A stretch of DNA of 64,000 nt from Calditrichota bacterium (GTDB lineage: Bacteria > Zhuqueibacterota > Zhuqueibacteria > Zhuqueibacterales > Geothermadaptataceae). Of this stretch, positions 1 through 9,596 are shown piece after piece. The translations under genes and the position numbers were made by a program. The notes under the pieces were generated by a model, which did no database searches, was not told where the DNA came from, and saw only the letters and a list, made by a program, of their open reading frames with translations. Within the stretch, counting starts at the first letter, position 1. The number at the start of each line of letters is the position of its first letter. The stretch is from assembly GCA_008501765.1 (NCBI GenBank), contig QQUE01000007.1, forward strand, positions 62,001-126,000, given 5' to 3'.

Positions 1-2
1 CA

Positions 3-224
3 CTTTCTGCAAGTGGTTGGACTTATTTCGACACCTTTGTACTTTTTGATTATGAAACAGAAAGTCTGTGGTATCACCTTGATGGGGAAGAAGGATTGCG
101 CTGCATTAGTGGCAGATACAAAGACAGAAAACTTCGTGAATTCCCATCAGAAGTCGTCGCATGGAACAACTGGTTTGCGAGACATCCGGAAACTAAATAT
201 TTGGTCGGTGGGAGTGGTATTTAA
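3..224 (+). CDS. C-terminal fragment of a DUF3179-type protein (truncated by window start)
   Basis: Frame 3 reads LSASGWTYFDTFVLFDYETESLWYHLDGEEGLRCISGRYKDRKLREFPSEVVAWNNWFARHPETKYLVGGSGI*, closely similar to the C-terminus of the next gene (735-995). The listed ORF 13..234 is in the wrong frame. Confidence 0.75.
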   Translation, partial: LSASGWTYFDTFVLFDYETESLWYHLDGEEGLRCISGRYKDRKLREFPSEVVAWNNWFARHPETKYLVGGSGI

Positions 225-308
225 AATTGTTTGAGTGGAGCCTTTAATTGAAATAAGTCCGAATTCAAGAATAAATATTCGGTAGAATTTTTTGAAAATG
301 AGATTGAT

Positions 309-995
309 ATGCATCAGACTCTCCCATTATTATTCGCAATGGTATTTTTGGCATGTAATTCCTATACCGAACCGGAAAATCAGACTGAACCGGCTGCGGT
401 CATTCAGGATGAAGAGCACGTTTTTATCGAAGACAGAACCGGAAAAAAATGGGATGTCACTCACGCCGTAAATCGCTACGACTTTAAAGCTGATCAATTT
501 CAATATGGCCTGGGACCTCAAACCATTCTTCCCATATTAAATCCTACATTTTCGATAAAAGGGGATTCAGCATTTCCGGCAGATGATGCTTTTTTACTAA
601 TAATGGGGGTAAAGTTCGCAAATGATATTCGTGCCTACGGAGTCGGTGCTTTAAGCCGATTTGAAGTGGCAGATGATTTTTTTGGCGAAGTGCCAATTGC
701 CGTAGCTTACTGACCGCTTGTACAACTGGCTGGCGTGTACAGCCGCGAAATTGATGGTCAGGCTCTAACGCTTTCCGCGAGTGGTTGGACTTACCGCAAT
801 ACTTTTGTTCTGTATGATTATGAATCTGAAAGCTTGTGGTATCATTTGGAGGGCGAAAGTGGATTAACCTGTATTTCTGGAAAATGGAACGATCGTAAGT
901 TGGACGAGTACCCGGTAGTCGTGATGTTCTGGAGCGAGTGGGTTAAAAAGTATCCGCAAACAAAATATTTAACAGGGGGCAGGGGATTGGAATAA
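309..995 (+). CDS. DUF3179-type lipoprotein with in-frame UGA at 711-713 (candidate selenocysteine codon or pseudogene)
   Basis: ORFs 309..713 and 735..995 share one frame; the joined read is ...FFGEVPIAVAY-UGA-PLVQLAGVYSREIDGQALTLSASGWTYRNTFVLYDYESESLWYHLEG... . N-terminal lipobox-like VFLAC. DUF3179 proteins typically have (T/A)YCPL at this position. Confidence 0.7.
711..743 (+). promoter_or_regulatory. Possible SECIS-like hairpin immediately after in-frame UGA
   Basis: UGA-CC-GCU(U)GUACA-ACUGGCUGGCG-UGUACAGC: 8-bp stem (716-724 with 736-743) with one bulged U and an 11-nt loop. Confidence 0.35.
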
Positions 996-1050
996 TCCAT
1001 AAAAATGGAAAGTGAGCGCTCGAAAAAATGGCTGGTAATTCAATGCCCAC

Positions 1051-1947
1051 TTACCTTTCCATGGCCAAGCCCACGGCAAAACTTGTCCCGGAAATCGTGT
1101 TTTTTCCTGCCAAAATATGGATTACTTCAAATGATATTCCCATATCCGGACTGATTTTGTATGTTAACGATGGGGCGATTTTAAAGATGTCCTGATCCCC
1201 GGTGAGCGATGATGGCAGGGCGCCACCCACTGTCGAAACCCGGCGGGAGCCATAAATATCGGGGGGCGTTTTTGTGCTCTGCGTGCCTTCAACGAAGATC
1301 TTCAAAAATGATTTTCCCAAAGTGAAACCCGATTCTGCATCCCAGATAATTTGATCGTTGAACCGATTGCCACCTCTGAATCGGTAACCGATTCCTGCAC
1401 TGAAATAACCGGGGTGAAAACCCTTGCCGATTAACAGCTTTTCGGTAAAATCAACTTCTCCGGTACCCAAAGGCGGCGCATCGATGGTCGGATCGTTCTC
1501 GTAATTTAAGGGCAGCTTGATAGCACTTTCAACTGCAAAAGTAAGCCGAGAAGAGTGCAAGCCATATTTTATTGCCAGGTCCAAATCAGAGAAGCCAAAA
1601 CTTTGCGATTCCACATTGTTTTGAATCAAACCACCACCCGAGATTTCCTTCCGAATTGCGGTCATCGATTTAAAGGCCAATTGGCTGACCACAGTGAGTT
1701 TCGGATGCAAACCATATTCAAAATAAATACTTGTGTAGCGATCGGTGAAAGATGCGTCCGGATACGTATCTTTAAGTGGAAAAAAAAGAGACCGTTCTTG
1801 TCCAAGATGATTAAATTCGTTGGATGTTGAAATATATGAAGTTGAGAGTTTGAGATAAATACTGCCGGGTTGCCGGTTCCAGACACCTGCAAAAACCTGG
1901 CTGCTGAAAATTAGAAACAGATAGGGGAGAAGGAGTCGATTACTCAT
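1051..1947 (-). CDS. Predicted outer-membrane beta-barrel protein
   Basis: Signal peptide (MSNRLLLPYLFLIFSSQVFA) followed by alternating aromatic/polar strands; no specific family recognised. Confidence 0.6.
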   Translation of the reverse strand: MSNRLLLPYLFLIFSSQVFAGVWNRQPGSIYLKLSTSYISTSNEFNHLGQERSLFFPLKDTYPDASFTDRYTSIYFEYGLHPKLTVVSQLAFKSMTAIRKEISGGGLIQNNVESQSFGFSDLDLAIKYGLHSSRLTFAVESAIKLPLNYENDPTIDAPPLGTGEVDFTEKLLIGKGFHPGYFSAGIGYRFRGGNRFNDQIIWDAESGFTLGKSFLKIFVEGTQSTKTPPDIYGSRRVSTVGGALPSSLTGDQDIFKIAPSLTYKISPDMGISFEVIHILAGKNTISGTSFAVGLAMER

Positions 1948-2001
1948 TCAATTTTCCTCTGACTAATAAAAGATTTTAGTGTAAGATTTTCATTTGTTAA
2001 T

Positions 2002-2160
2002 GTGAGTTCGATATAAGAAGAATTGGGACAAAACGAATTAATTATAGGATATAGTCCGAAGGCGTCCCGCCGAGGATAACACACGAAACGCTCGGCGAGA
2101 CGCCTTCGCTCTATTTTAATTATGCCTGGTAAAGAATGCTACAGCTTACATCGAACTCAC
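2002..2160. repeat. MITE-like palindromic element with 16-bp terminal inverted repeats
   Basis: GTGAGTTCGATATAAG (2002-2017) vs CTTACATCGAACTCAC (2145-2160), 15/16 complementary; internal hairpin CGAAGGCGTCCCGCCGAG (2057-2074) / CTCGGCGAGACGCCTTCG (2091-2108). Residues 2004-2115 recur at 56048-56159. Confidence 0.75.
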
Positions 2161-2389
2161 GTTTTGTTACATATTTTACAGCCGGTTTATTCCCCGGAAC
2201 GGGAAATTAAATGCACCAAGTTCTGAATGAGGGCAAGATAAAGTGGAGAAGAAAAAACACCGATGATTGGATTTAATTGTGTTGTATTTTAAACCCTCGA
2301 AGATGCAAAATATTTTATTGCTTGACAGGGAAATGAATAATTATTATCTTCAGCGGAATTTAATACATACTTTTACAAACATTGAAAAA

Positions 2390-2482
2390 ATGAATATGAT
2401 CTTTTCCGTTTCCTACAACTTTTATTGGTCTTTTATCTGGTATTATAACGGAAGTGGGAAAAGATTATCTGAATTTGGCTGA
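2390..2482 (+). CDS. Aromatic amino-acid leader peptide MNMIFSVSYNFYWSFIWYYNGSGKRLSEFG
   Basis: 30-codon ORF upstream of trpE with run F-Y-W-S-F-I-W-Y-Y, followed by alternative RNA hairpins and an intrinsic terminator. Confidence 0.7.
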   Translation: MNMIFSVSYNFYWSFIWYYNGSGKRLSEFG

Positions 2483-2505
2483 TCAAAAAAAGTCGTAAAA
2501 TAGAT

Positions 2506-2545
2506 AAAAATCCCACTCTGGTTTAACCTGGTGGGATTTTTTTTT
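2506..2545 (+). terminator. Attenuator terminator upstream of trpE
   Basis: AAAAATCCCAC (2506-2516) pairs with GTGGGATTTTT (2531-2541), followed by a T run. Confidence 0.8.
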
Positions 2546-2599
2546 GATCCATTTTAAATTTATTTCTACAGGCAGTTTAAAATTTTTCAAAAGTAGACA

Positions 2600-4084
2600 A
2601 TGCACATTCAACCGCAAACATTTTCCGAATTTCAACAGCAGGCTTTGCACGGCAACGTGATTCCTGTTGCAGAAAGTATTTTAGCGGACTTGCTTACGCC
2701 AGTCTCTGCATATTTACGACTCTGCAAAAACTCGGAAGACAGCTTTTTATTGGAGTCTGTTGATGGCGGTGAGAATGTAGCGCGCTATTCATTTCTCGGG
2801 CACAATCCGCGCGAATGGATAAAAACAGATGGCCGAACAGTCACCGTGCGGACAGCAGAAAATGAGCAGCAATTCGATACCGATATATTTAGCTTCCTAA
2901 AATCGATGTTGACCAAATACAAATTCGTTTCGCGGGATGATTTGCCTCGTTTTTCTGGCGGACTTGTCGGCTTTTTCGGCTATGATACAGTTCGATTAAT
3001 TGAAGACTTACCGCAATCAAATCCTGTCGATACGAAAGAAATAATTGCCTCCTTTGGTTTGTACGATACGGTTCTCGCTTTTGACCACTTGCGCCAGCAA
3101 ATAATAATTATTGCCAACGCAATTATACCTGAGGGCGGCGATCTCCAATTAGCCTATAAGGATGCCCTGCAACGAATACAGGAAACGCGTGAAACCCTGC
3201 GGCAGCCTGCTGCAATCGAGAGCAGGACAGTCCGGCAACACACGAATGTGCATGCTAATTTTAAGAAAGAAAATTTTTATCAGGCAGTTAAAACCGCTAT
3301 CGAATATATTCGAGCCGGAGATATTTTCCAGGTCGTTCTGTCGCAACAGTTTTCCCGGGCAGTTGCCGCTGATCCTTTTGATATTTACCGCGCATTGCGA
3401 TTGATTAATCCTTCACCATATTTATTCTATCTGCAAAACCAGGCTCAAGCAATCATTGGCGCCAGTCCGGAAATGTTGGTACGGGTTGAGGACCGTGAAG
3501 TGACCGTACGCCCCATTGCCGGCACACGGCCGCGTGGCAAAAGCATCGAAGAAGATCTGCGCCTTGAAAAAGAACTGCTTGCCGATGAAAAAGAGCGGGC
3601 AGAACATGTCATGCTGATGGATCTCGGCCGCAACGACGTTGGCCGGGTGGCCGAATACGGCGGCGTGATTGTCACTGAAAATATGGTTATCGAGCGTTAT
3701 AGTCATGTTATGCACATCGTCTCCGAGGTGCGCGGCAAGCTGCGCCCGGAGTTTGATGCCATCGATGCTTTTAAGGCCTGTTTTCCGGCGGGCACCCTTT
3801 CCGGTGCACCGAAAGTACGTGCCATGGAAATAATTGAAGAGTTGGAGCCGAACCGCCGGGGAGTTTATGGCGGCGCTTTGGGATATATCGATTTTTCGGG
3901 AAATATGGATACCTGTATTACGATTCGCACATTGGAAGTACGCGCAGGTATGGCGTATTTTCAAGCCGGTGCCGGTATCGTGGCGGACTCGGTGCCGGAG
4001 TCTGAGTTTGCGGAAACTGTACACAAATCCAATGCGGTGCGGTCGGCCATCGCTCTTGCTGAAGCTGGACTGGATAATTTATAA
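2600..4084 (+). CDS. trpE: Anthranilate synthase component I
   Basis: Chorismate-binding motifs (PIAGTRPRG, FKACFPAGTLSGAPKVRAMEII, GAGIVADS); first gene of trp order. Confidence 0.95.
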   Translation: MHIQPQTFSEFQQQALHGNVIPVAESILADLLTPVSAYLRLCKNSEDSFLLESVDGGENVARYSFLGHNPREWIKTDGRTVTVRTAENEQQFDTDIFSFLKSMLTKYKFVSRDDLPRFSGGLVGFFGYDTVRLIEDLPQSNPVDTKEIIASFGLYDTVLAFDHLRQQIIIIANAIIPEGGDLQLAYKDALQRIQETRETLRQPAAIESRTVRQHTNVHANFKKENFYQAVKTAIEYIRAGDIFQVVLSQQFSRAVAADPFDIYRALRLINPSPYLFYLQNQAQAIIGASPEMLVRVEDREVTVRPIAGTRPRGKSIEEDLRLEKELLADEKERAEHVMLMDLGRNDVGRVAEYGGVIVTENMVIERYSHVMHIVSEVRGKLRPEFDAIDAFKACFPAGTLSGAPKVRAMEIIEELEPNRRGVYGGALGYIDFSGNMDTCITIRTLEVRAGMAYFQAGAGIVADSVPESEFAETVHKSNAVRSAIALAEAGLDNL

Positions 4085-4132
4085 ACCAAGTTTGATCATC
4101 AAAGCCATAATCACAAATTTAAACTTGCTAAA

Positions 4133-4708
4133 ATGAAAATACTTGTCATCGACAATTTTGATAGCTTCACTTACAACCTTGTGCAATATTTTGGTGAACT
4201 TGGTGCTGAACTTACCGTTTACCGCAACGATCAGATTGAGATTGAAGAAATACGCACAAAAAATCCGGATGGCATTCTCATATCTCCGGGGCCGGGGGTG
4301 CCGGATGGAGCCGGTATCACGCTGAAAACAATTCGCTCGTTTTCCGGTGTGATCCCAATTCTGGGCGTCTGTCTCGGCCACCAGGCAATCGGGCAAATTT
4401 ATGGTGGCAAAGTTGTTCGCGCACCCGAATTGATGCATGGCAAGGTATCGGAAATATTCCACAATAACCAGGGGCTGTTCAAAAATCTCCCCAGTCCGTT
4501 CATCGCCACGCGATACCACTCACTGATTGTAGAAGAAAGTTCGTCGCCCGCATGTCTCAAAATCACGGCACGAACAGAAAACGGTTTAATCATGGCCTTT
4601 GAGCACGAATCGAATCCGGTCTTTGGTGTTCAATTTCACCCTGAATCAATTTTAACTGAACACGGAAAAGCTTTACTGCAGAATTTTTTAGAAATAATTG
4701 AGAATTAA
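4133..4708 (+). CDS. trpG: Anthranilate synthase component II (glutamine amidotransferase)
   Basis: IDNFDSFTYNLVQY, GVCLGHQAIG, FGVQFHPESILT class I amidotransferase motifs. Confidence 0.95.
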   Translation: MKILVIDNFDSFTYNLVQYFGELGAELTVYRNDQIEIEEIRTKNPDGILISPGPGVPDGAGITLKTIRSFSGVIPILGVCLGHQAIGQIYGGKVVRAPELMHGKVSEIFHNNQGLFKNLPSPFIATRYHSLIVEESSSPACLKITARTENGLIMAFEHESNPVFGVQFHPESILTEHGKALLQNFLEIIEN

Positions 4709-4760
4709 TATGCGCTTCCCTTAAAGTGTCGTTTTCGAAAAAAGGATATGCGGGAGAAAC

Positions 4761-5783
4761 ATGCTTAAAAATGCAATAAATAAAGTGATACAGTTTCAAA
4801 ATTTGACGCAAAAAGAAGCATTTAATGCCATGGAAATAATAATGTCCGGACAGACTTCTGAAGCACAAATAACAGCATTTCTTGTCGCATTGCGCATGAA
4901 AAATGAGACGGTCGAAGAAATAACAGGTTTTGCGGAATGCATGCGTAAATTTGCAACCCCGGTGCAGGTTGATCTTGCAAAAAATCCAATCGATATCGTC
5001 GGCACTGGCGGCGATGGAAAACATACATTTAATATTTCGACAGTTTCAGCACTTGTTATCGCCGGCGCCGGGGTGCCGGTCGCCAAACACGGCAATCGTT
5101 CAGTTTCCAGTAAATGTGGTAGCGCCGATGTGCTGGCTGAGCTCGGTGTCAAAACCGACTTGAGCGCCGAGCAGATGGGGCATTCTATAAAAGAAACTGG
5201 AATTGGATTTCTCTTTGCACCAATGCTGCACCCGGCGATGAAATATGCCATCGGACCACGGCGTGAATTGGGGGCGCGAACCGTGTTTAATATTCTTGGG
5301 CCGATCACCAATCCTGCCGGAGTGAAACGCCAAATTATCGGTGTATACGATGCATCGCTAATGCAGCCTCTTATCGAAGTATTGCAGGCCCTAAAATCAG
5401 AGCATATTCTCATTGTGCACAGCGACGATGGACTCGATGAAATATCCATAGCGGGACCGACGTACATTGTAGAATTGAAAAACGACGAAATTTCATCGTA
5501 CAGCATCACTCCCGAAGAACTGGGATTAACACGGGATTCAGGCAGTATTACAGGCGCTGATGCCGTTGAAAATGCCCGTATGGCAAAAGATGTACTTTCC
5601 GGGGCACCGGGTCCGACACGTGATATTGTCTTGGCAAATTCGGGTGCAGGAGTTTATGTCAGCGGACAAGTTGAAAGTATTGCTGACGGAGTAAAAAAAG
5701 TTGCTCAGAGCATAGATTCTGGCGCAGCACTGAATAAACTGGAGCAGTTGATTGGGGTATCACAGAATTTGGGTAGCTCATAA
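4761..5783 (+). CDS. trpD: Anthranilate phosphoribosyltransferase
   Basis: GTGGDGKHTFNISTVSA, AKHGNRSVSSKCGSADVLAELG motifs. Confidence 0.95.
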   Translation: MLKNAINKVIQFQNLTQKEAFNAMEIIMSGQTSEAQITAFLVALRMKNETVEEITGFAECMRKFATPVQVDLAKNPIDIVGTGGDGKHTFNISTVSALVIAGAGVPVAKHGNRSVSSKCGSADVLAELGVKTDLSAEQMGHSIKETGIGFLFAPMLHPAMKYAIGPRRELGARTVFNILGPITNPAGVKRQIIGVYDASLMQPLIEVLQALKSEHILIVHSDDGLDEISIAGPTYIVELKNDEISSYSITPEELGLTRDSGSITGADAVENARMAKDVLSGAPGPTRDIVLANSGAGVYVSGQVESIADGVKKVAQSIDSGAALNKLEQLIGVSQNLGSS

Positions 5784-5799
5784 ATAGAATCGAAAATAA

Positions 5800-6600
5800 A
5801 TGCAAACGATACTACGCAAAATCATCGAACACAAGAGAAGAGAAGTCGCGGCACAGCGCAAAAAGATTACAATTGCCGAGCTTGAAATTCAACTGCAGCA
5901 TTCCCTCGAAACGCGGTCATTAGCTGAAGCTCTAACTACACCTGCCGAGCTTTCCGTGATAGCAGAGGTGAAAAAAGGCTCGCCTTCGGAGGGCACTATT
6001 CGTGAAGATTTCGATCCGGTATCGATCGCGCAACAATACTCGAAAAATGGTGCCCACGCGCTCTCGGTTCTCACAGATGAAAAATTTTTTCAGGGACATT
6101 TGCGTTTTATCTCGGCGATCCGCCCCCATGTCGCCATTCCTGTTTTACGCAAAGATTTTATTATCGATGAATATCAACTCATCGAAACGCGAGTTGCCGG
6201 AGCTGATGCTGTTTTGCTCATTGTTGCAGCATTATCACGGGATGCCTTGCGGCATTATTTGAGAATTGTTCATGAATTAAAAATGGAAGCTATTGTCGAA
6301 GTCCACAACGAAATGGAGATGGCGCGCGCACTGGAAACAAGCGCAAAAATTATTGGCATCAACAATCGCAATCTCGACACTTTTAAGACCGATTTGGCCG
6401 TGACCGAAAAACTGGCGCCTATGGTGGGAAAGGAGCGAATAATTGTGGGCGAAAGTGGAATTTCAACACAGGACGACCGCCGCCGCATGTCTGCTGCCGG
6501 GGTGCAGGCTGTTTTGGTCGGCACTCATTTTATGAGGCAAAATGACCCCGGAGTGGCCTTGGCAAATTTCAGGCAGATTTTGGTAAACAATGAAAATTAA
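5800..6600 (+). CDS. trpC: Indole-3-glycerol phosphate synthase
   Basis: AEVKKGSPSEG, VLRKDFIIDEYQ, GINNRNLDTF, GESGI motifs. Confidence 0.95.
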   Translation: MQTILRKIIEHKRREVAAQRKKITIAELEIQLQHSLETRSLAEALTTPAELSVIAEVKKGSPSEGTIREDFDPVSIAQQYSKNGAHALSVLTDEKFFQGHLRFISAIRPHVAIPVLRKDFIIDEYQLIETRVAGADAVLLIVAALSRDALRHYLRIVHELKMEAIVEVHNEMEMARALETSAKIIGINNRNLDTFKTDLAVTEKLAPMVGKERIIVGESGISTQDDRRRMSAAGVQAVLVGTHFMRQNDPGVALANFRQILVNNEN

Positions 6601-7252
6601 AGTTTGTGGTATTACTCGAACAGCCAATGCGTTAAAAGCCGTCCGGCTCGGTGCCGATGCGCTGGGGTTTATTTTTTATCCCGCCAGTCCGCGTTATATT
6701 TCGCCGCAAAATGCAGCAAAAATATCCACTGAAATTCCTGAAAGTGTAACACGGGTTGCAGTCTGTGTTAAACCAAACTTGGCATACATCGCCGAATTAG
6801 TGGACATTTTCAAATTTGATGTACTGCAAATTCATGGTGACTTTTCGCCATCGTACCTGGCAAATTTTAAAAATTACACAGTCATTCCAGCCCTGCAGGT
6901 TGGAACGGACTTTTCGATGGGGGCTGTTGAGAATTTTATTTCGGAATCAGCAGCCGTTCTTTTGGATACACAGAAAAATGGGCACTATGGTGGAACGGGC
7001 GAGGCTTTTGATTGGAATTTAACCAAAGCAAGAAACGATAATATTCGATTGATTCTGGCGGGTGGATTGAACCCGAACAATATAATTGCTGCGGTAAAAA
7101 CGGTAAAACCATTTGCCGTCGATTTGAATAGTGGTGTTGAAATATCTCCCGGAATCAAAGATCATAAAAAACTTGAAATTATATTTGATAAACTGAAGGA
7201 AATACGCGGTGAACAGCAATTTGATCAAAAAAAATGCGGCCTTTTTGCCTGA
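6590..7252 (+). CDS. trpF: Phosphoribosylanthranilate isomerase
   Basis: KVCGITR start motif, [27 protein letters not shown]; overlaps trpC by 11 nt. Confidence 0.93.
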   Translation: MKIKVCGITRTANALKAVRLGADALGFIFYPASPRYISPQNAAKISTEIPESVTRVAVCVKPNLAYIAELVDIFKFDVLQIHGDFSPSYLANFKNYTVIPALQVGTDFSMGAVENFISESAAVLLDTQKNGHYGGTGEAFDWNLTKARNDNIRLILAGGLNPNNIIAAVKTVKPFAVDLNSGVEISPGIKDHKKLEIIFDKLKEIRGEQQFDQKKCGLFA

Positions 7253-8435
7253 TAAAAATGGGCGGTTTGGAGATTACGGCGGACGATTTGTGCCGGAAAT
7301 TCTTATGTCTGCAATCACTGAACTCGAGCAGGAATATGAAAAAGCTAAGGATGATCCGGAATTTCATAAATTGCTCAGTTATCTACACGCGGAATACACC
7401 GGCCGACCTAATCCTTTGACCTATGTTGATCGATTGACAGAAGAAACCGGGGGAGCAAAAATCTATTTGAAAAGGGAAGATTTGAACCATACCGGAGCGC
7501 ACAAAATTAATAACGTTCTCGGACAACTATTACTTGCACGACGCATGGGTAAACAACGAATTATCGCTGAAACCGGGGCGGGGCAACACGGTGTGGCCAC
7601 GGCTACTGTGGCAGCGAAATTCGGTCTTGAATGCCAGGTTTACATGGGAGAAGTAGATATCGAAAGACAGCAGCTCAATGTTTTTCGCATGGAATATTTG
7701 GGTGCAAAGGTAATCGCAGTCAAGTCAGGGAGTCGCACTTTAAAAGATGCAATTAACGAGGCAATTCGCGATTGGGTTACCAACGTGAAAAATACATTTT
7801 ATTGCATCGGATCGGTAGTCGGGATGCATCCATATCCGATGATTGTGCGTGATTTTCAATCGATAATTGGGCAGGAGACCAGGGAGCAGCATTTAAAAAA
7901 AGAAGGGCGGCTTCCCGATGCGGTTGTGGCATGTGTCGGCGGTGGATCCAACGCAATGGGCATGTTTTATCCTTTTATTGAGGAGAAAAATGTGCAACTG
8001 CATGGGGTCGAAGCGGGTGGACGGGGGCCCGATGTTGGTGATCATGCGGCTACTTTAACATATGGCGAACCCGGTATTTTGCATGGCATGTTAACCTACA
8101 TGCTGCAAACCGAGGACGGTCAGGTCGCTGACGTGCATTCAATCTCCGCCGGTCTGGATTATTCCGGTGTCGGCCCGGAACATTCGTGGTTAAAAGATAC
8201 AGGCCGTGCAAATTATACCTCTGTCACTGATGCGCAGGCGCTTGAGGCGATGGCCTTGCTTTCATGCAGCGAAGGCATAATTCCGGCACTTGAAAGTGCC
8301 CACGCTGTTGCCTACGGATTAGAGCTCGCAAAAACGATGCGGCCTGACCAATCAATCGTCATTTGTCTGTCCGGGCGCGGCGACAAAGATATGGAATCTG
8401 TATTTGCACTCGCTGAAAAGGGGGTGATTGCATGA
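7209..8435 (+). CDS. trpB: Tryptophan synthase beta subunit
   Basis: [56 protein letters not shown] start implies a 44-nt overlap with trpF. Confidence 0.95.
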   Translation: MNSNLIKKNAAFLPDKNGRFGDYGGRFVPEILMSAITELEQEYEKAKDDPEFHKLLSYLHAEYTGRPNPLTYVDRLTEETGGAKIYLKREDLNHTGAHKINNVLGQLLLARRMGKQRIIAETGAGQHGVATATVAAKFGLECQVYMGEVDIERQQLNVFRMEYLGAKVIAVKSGSRTLKDAINEAIRDWVTNVKNTFYCIGSVVGMHPYPMIVRDFQSIIGQETREQHLKKEGRLPDAVVACVGGGSNAMGMFYPFIEEKNVQLHGVEAGGRGPDVGDHAATLTYGEPGILHGMLTYMLQTEDGQVADVHSISAGLDYSGVGPEHSWLKDTGRANYTSVTDAQALEAMALLSCSEGIIPALESAHAVAYGLELAKTMRPDQSIVICLSGRGDKDMESVFALAEKGVIA

Positions 8436-9235
8436 ATAATTTACGGACACTGCTTGAGGCAAAAAAATCAAAAAACGAAAAAATTCTCTCCATTTATTTG
8501 ACCGCAGGTTTTCCCGATCCGCAGACGACTTTGCTGCTACTAAAAACACTTGCCGAAGCTGGTGTTGACTTGATTGAGCTGGGCGCCCCGTTTTCTGATC
8601 CCCAGGCTGATGGGCCGGTCATTCAGGATGCTTCGCAGCAGGCATTGCGAGCAGGAATGAAAATTCCAGCCCTTTTTCCAATTATCAAAGAATTTCGCCA
8701 GGTTTCCGATGTACCTGTGATTCTCATGGGTTATGCCAATCCATTTATGAAATACGGCTGGCAGCGCACGGTAGACGAAGCCGTCGCTGCTGGCGCCAAT
8801 GGTTTTATAATCCCTGATTTACCACCGGAAGAGAGTCGTGATTTCCGGGAAAAATGCCGGAAAGCAGAGCTTGACCTCATTTTTCTCGTCTCGCCAGTCA
8901 CGACTGTTGAGCGTATTGCAGCAATCAGTAAAATGACCACCGGATTTATTTATGCAGTCTCAGTCGCTGGCGTTACAGGGGAGCGGCAGCATCTTCCAGA
9001 TGCAACCACGATGTTTTTGCATCGCTTACGGGAACAGACATCACAGCCAGTTCTCGTGGGATTTGGTGTTTCAAACAGCGAAACCGCTAAAAACCTTGCC
9101 CGCATCAGTGATGGAGTCATAATTGGGAGCGCAATTATTCGTCTCATTTCTGAGTCAAAAAATACCAAGGAATCCTGTGAAAAAGTAAGTGATTTTGTTC
9201 GGAAAATAAAGCTTGGATTGGGAGAATGCGCATGA
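8432..9235 (+). CDS. trpA: Tryptophan synthase alpha subunit
   Basis: [42 protein letters not shown] overlap with trpB. Confidence 0.95.
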   Translation: MNNLRTLLEAKKSKNEKILSIYLTAGFPDPQTTLLLLKTLAEAGVDLIELGAPFSDPQADGPVIQDASQQALRAGMKIPALFPIIKEFRQVSDVPVILMGYANPFMKYGWQRTVDEAVAAGANGFIIPDLPPEESRDFREKCRKAELDLIFLVSPVTTVERIAAISKMTTGFIYAVSVAGVTGERQHLPDATTMFLHRLREQTSQPVLVGFGVSNSETAKNLARISDGVIIGSAIIRLISESKNTKESCEKVSDFVRKIKLGLGECA

Positions 9236-9534
9236 AAGAAATTGCTGATTGGCGGCTAAAAATTGATGAAGTTGATGCGGAAATTTTGCAACTGTTGAAC
9301 AAACGGGCCGGTTTTACGGTAGCGATTGGGCACATTAAAAGAAAGTTCGATATGCCGATATATGACCCTGCCCGGGAGAAAAAGATATTGCATGCCCTGG
9401 CTGAGAAAAATCCCGGACCGCTGTCAGAAAAAGCCATTCAACGATTATTTGAACGGATCATCGATGAGTCGCGGCAGTTGGAAAAACATGCCAGTCTCGG
9501 ACTGGGCGATGATATGTCAAATAAAGAAGAATAG
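9226..9534 (+). CDS. Chorismate mutase (AroQ-class helical domain)
   Basis: WRLKIDEVDAEILQLLNKRAGFTVAIGHIKRKFDMPIYDPAREKKIL. Confidence 0.88.
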   Translation: MRMKEIADWRLKIDEVDAEILQLLNKRAGFTVAIGHIKRKFDMPIYDPAREKKILHALAEKNPGPLSEKAIQRLFERIIDESRQLEKHASLGLGDDMSNKEE

Positions 9535-9596
9535 TGAACTGTAGTTGTTTATAATGGATTTTATTTTAATAGATTAAAGCCCTTAAGGAGAATTTA

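Noticed and set aside
13-234. ORF of 73 aa in frame 1
   Set aside because: Frame 3 of the same DNA encodes the DUF3179-like C-terminus; the listed ORF is out of frame.
3422-4024. 200-aa antisense ORF within trpE
   Set aside because: Mirror ORF opposite a strongly conserved gene; low-complexity, no recognisable motif.
4796-5509. 237-aa antisense ORF within trpD
   Set aside because: Codon-shadow ORF opposite trpD, Ser/Pro/Cys-rich, no family resemblance.
7209-7252. trpF/trpB 44-nt overlap as a programmed frameshift
   Set aside because: Both genes have their own plausible start/stop; GTG start of trpB within trpF is ordinary translational coupling.
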